A DNA stretch of 13,418 bases from CAJXNP01 sp050305935 (lineage in GTDB: Bacteria > Bacteroidota > Bacteroidia > Cytophagales > Cyclobacteriaceae), in contig JBNLGG010000091.1 of assembly GCA_050305935.1 (NCBI GenBank), positions 1 through 13,418 of the forward strand, written 5' to 3'. The position numbers and the translations under genes were made by a program. Numbering within the stretch: position 1 is the first letter of the stretch; each line of letters starts with the position of its first letter. Under the pieces are notes generated by a model that worked only from the letters and a program-made list of their open reading frames with translations, made no database searches and had not been told where the DNA came from. Positions 12,623 through 13,418 of the stretch are shown piece after piece.

Positions 12623-13418
12623 CTAGTTTTTCGAATGTTCCTTTATCCAACGAGCGGCATCGATGAATGCTAAAATCCATGGCGAAATTTCATCCGATTT
12701 TCTTTCTTCCGGATAGTATGCCCAGTTAGAAGGAAGGATGCTGCGTTCCAGGTGGGGCATCATCACTAAATGCCTTCCGTCTTCATTTACCAGCGCCGCT
12801 GTATTGAAATCAGAACCATTGGGGTTAGCTGGATATTCATTGTAGGAATATTTCATTGGGATGTGGTAAGCATCTTCTGACTTTGGAAGACTGAATTTTC
12901 CCTCCCCGTGGGCCGCCCAGATCCCGAGCCTCGCCCCTGCGAGCGACTGTAGCATGACAGCTTTGTTTTCCTGAATATCCACATTGATAAATCCGCATTC
13001 AAATTTATGAGATTCGTTGTGGAGCATTTTAGGTTTTTGATCGTGCTCAGGTGTCACTACTCCCAATTCGATCATCAATTGGCAGCCATTGCAAACGCCC
13101 AGGCTGAGCGTGTCTTTTCGTTTATAAAAATTGTCAAGCGCCTGTTTTGCTTTTGGATTAAACAAGAAAGCTCCCGCCCATCCTTTTGCCGAACCCAGGA
13201 CATCGGAATTCGAAAATCCTCCAACAAACACAATCATGTTTACATCTTCCAAATTTTCGCGACCGGAAATCAAATCTGTCATGTGGACATCTTTTACGTC
13301 CATCCCCGCCAGGTACATCATCCACGCCATCTCGCGATCACTGTTTACTCCTTTCTCGCGAATGATTGCAGCTTTCACTCCGGTAGACTTTCGTCTTTTT
13401 CGATCCAGGGCCAACCCT
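12623..13418 (-). CDS. purL: Phosphoribosylformylglycinamidine synthase, glutaminase domain (C-terminal part)
   Basis: This is the C-terminal class I glutamine amidotransferase domain of the large single-chain FGAM synthase of purine biosynthesis. The domain hydrolyses glutamine and passes ammonia to the FGAR-binding ATP-grasp-like part. The frame is open through the right edge of the window, so the TTG near 13414 is not the true start and most of the gene lies outside. Visible motifs are KAAIIREKGVNSDREMAW at the domain start and FVGGFSNSDVLGSAKGWA (63-80 of the visible part). The nucleophile elbow is GVCNGCQLM (C108), then AAHGEGKFS (167-175), and the catalytic dyad H221/E223 in MPHLERSILP. 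The block SNWAYYPEERKSDEISPW and the C-terminal helix DAARWIKEHSK are as in large PurL proteins. It could in principle be a separate PurQ, but the motif wording fits the fused form and the frame does not begin here. Confidence 0.93.
   Translation of the reverse strand, partial: GLALDRKRRKSTGVKAAIIREKGVNSDREMAWMMYLAGMDVKDVHMTDLISGRENLEDVNMIVFVGGFSNSDVLGSAKGWAGAFLFNPKAKQALDNFYKRKDTLSLGVCNGCQLMIELGVVTPEHDQKPKMLHNESHKFECGFINVDIQENKAVMLQSLAGARLGIWAAHGEGKFSLPKSEDAYHIPMKYSYNEYPANPNGSDFNTAALVNEDGRHLVMMPHLERSILPSNWAYYPEERKSDEISPWILAFIDAARWIKEHSKN

Noticed and set aside
1..13418. CRISPR array, tRNA/rRNA genes, phage or insertion-sequence genes, defence island
   Set aside because: No regularly spaced direct repeats, no cloverleaf or rRNA-like stretches, and no transposase, integrase or defence-effector domain other than the two toxin-antitoxin pairs.

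Overview
The window looks like an ordinary chromosomal stretch from a member of the Bacteroidota. The evidence is the gene content: a DUF6364/PIN pair, a DUF5723-like outer-membrane barrel, a periplasmic M1 peptidase, a legume-lectin-fold secreted protein, and a GPH symporter paired with a cytoplasmic GH43 enzyme. The lack of clear Shine-Dalgarno sequences before most starts and two TAnnTTTG-type -7 boxes fit as well. I cannot place it below phylum with confidence; a Saprospirales- or Cytophagales-like lineage is a guess.

Layout. (1) 3-1318, + strand: the 3' part of manA (mannose-6-phosphate isomerase) followed after 5 bp by lipB (octanoyl transferase). (2) 1308-1977, - strand: a DUF6364 antitoxin / PIN toxin module whose toxin gene runs 11 bp into the 3' end of lipB. 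(3) 2063-2794, -: a short secreted L-type lectin-fold protein. (4) 2928-3875, +: an EamA/DMT transporter, convergent with (5) 4061-5212, -: a DUF1624 membrane acyltransferase-like protein. A long hairpin repeat lies between them. (6) 5358-6989, +: a secreted M1 metallopeptidase. (7) 7078-7546, +: hicA-hicB, whose hicB stop overlaps the stop of (8) 7543-8856, -: a DUF5723-like barrel protein. (9) 9049-9555, -: a DinB-superfamily protein. (10) 9845-12341, -: a two-gene carbohydrate operon, GPH-family symporter then GH43 glycosidase, with a clear intrinsic terminator after it and a perfect 17-bp palindrome before it. (11) 12623-13418, -: the C-terminal glutamine amidotransferase part of purL.

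How the genes relate. Most neighbours are unrelated housekeeping or accessory genes. The real functional units are manA-lipB (co-directional, pathways unrelated), the two toxin-antitoxin pairs, and the symporter/GH43 operon, which would import and then hydrolyse a short oligosaccharide, probably xylose- or arabinose-containing, in the cytoplasm.

The most notable unexplained structure is a 15-bp inverted repeat with a 37-38-nt loop that occurs twice, 5.7 kb apart, with conserved arms and divergent loops. There is also a GC-rich, internally repeated element at 8948-8987 and a palindromic putative operator at 12406-12422. I found no phage genes, transposase, CRISPR array, tRNA or rRNA, and I do not see a convincing undescribed multi-gene system. 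After start-site correction no gene-free stretch exceeds 300 bp. The largest are 9556-9844 (hairpin repeat, terminator, small inverted repeat) and 12342-12622 (palindrome, AT-rich hairpins).
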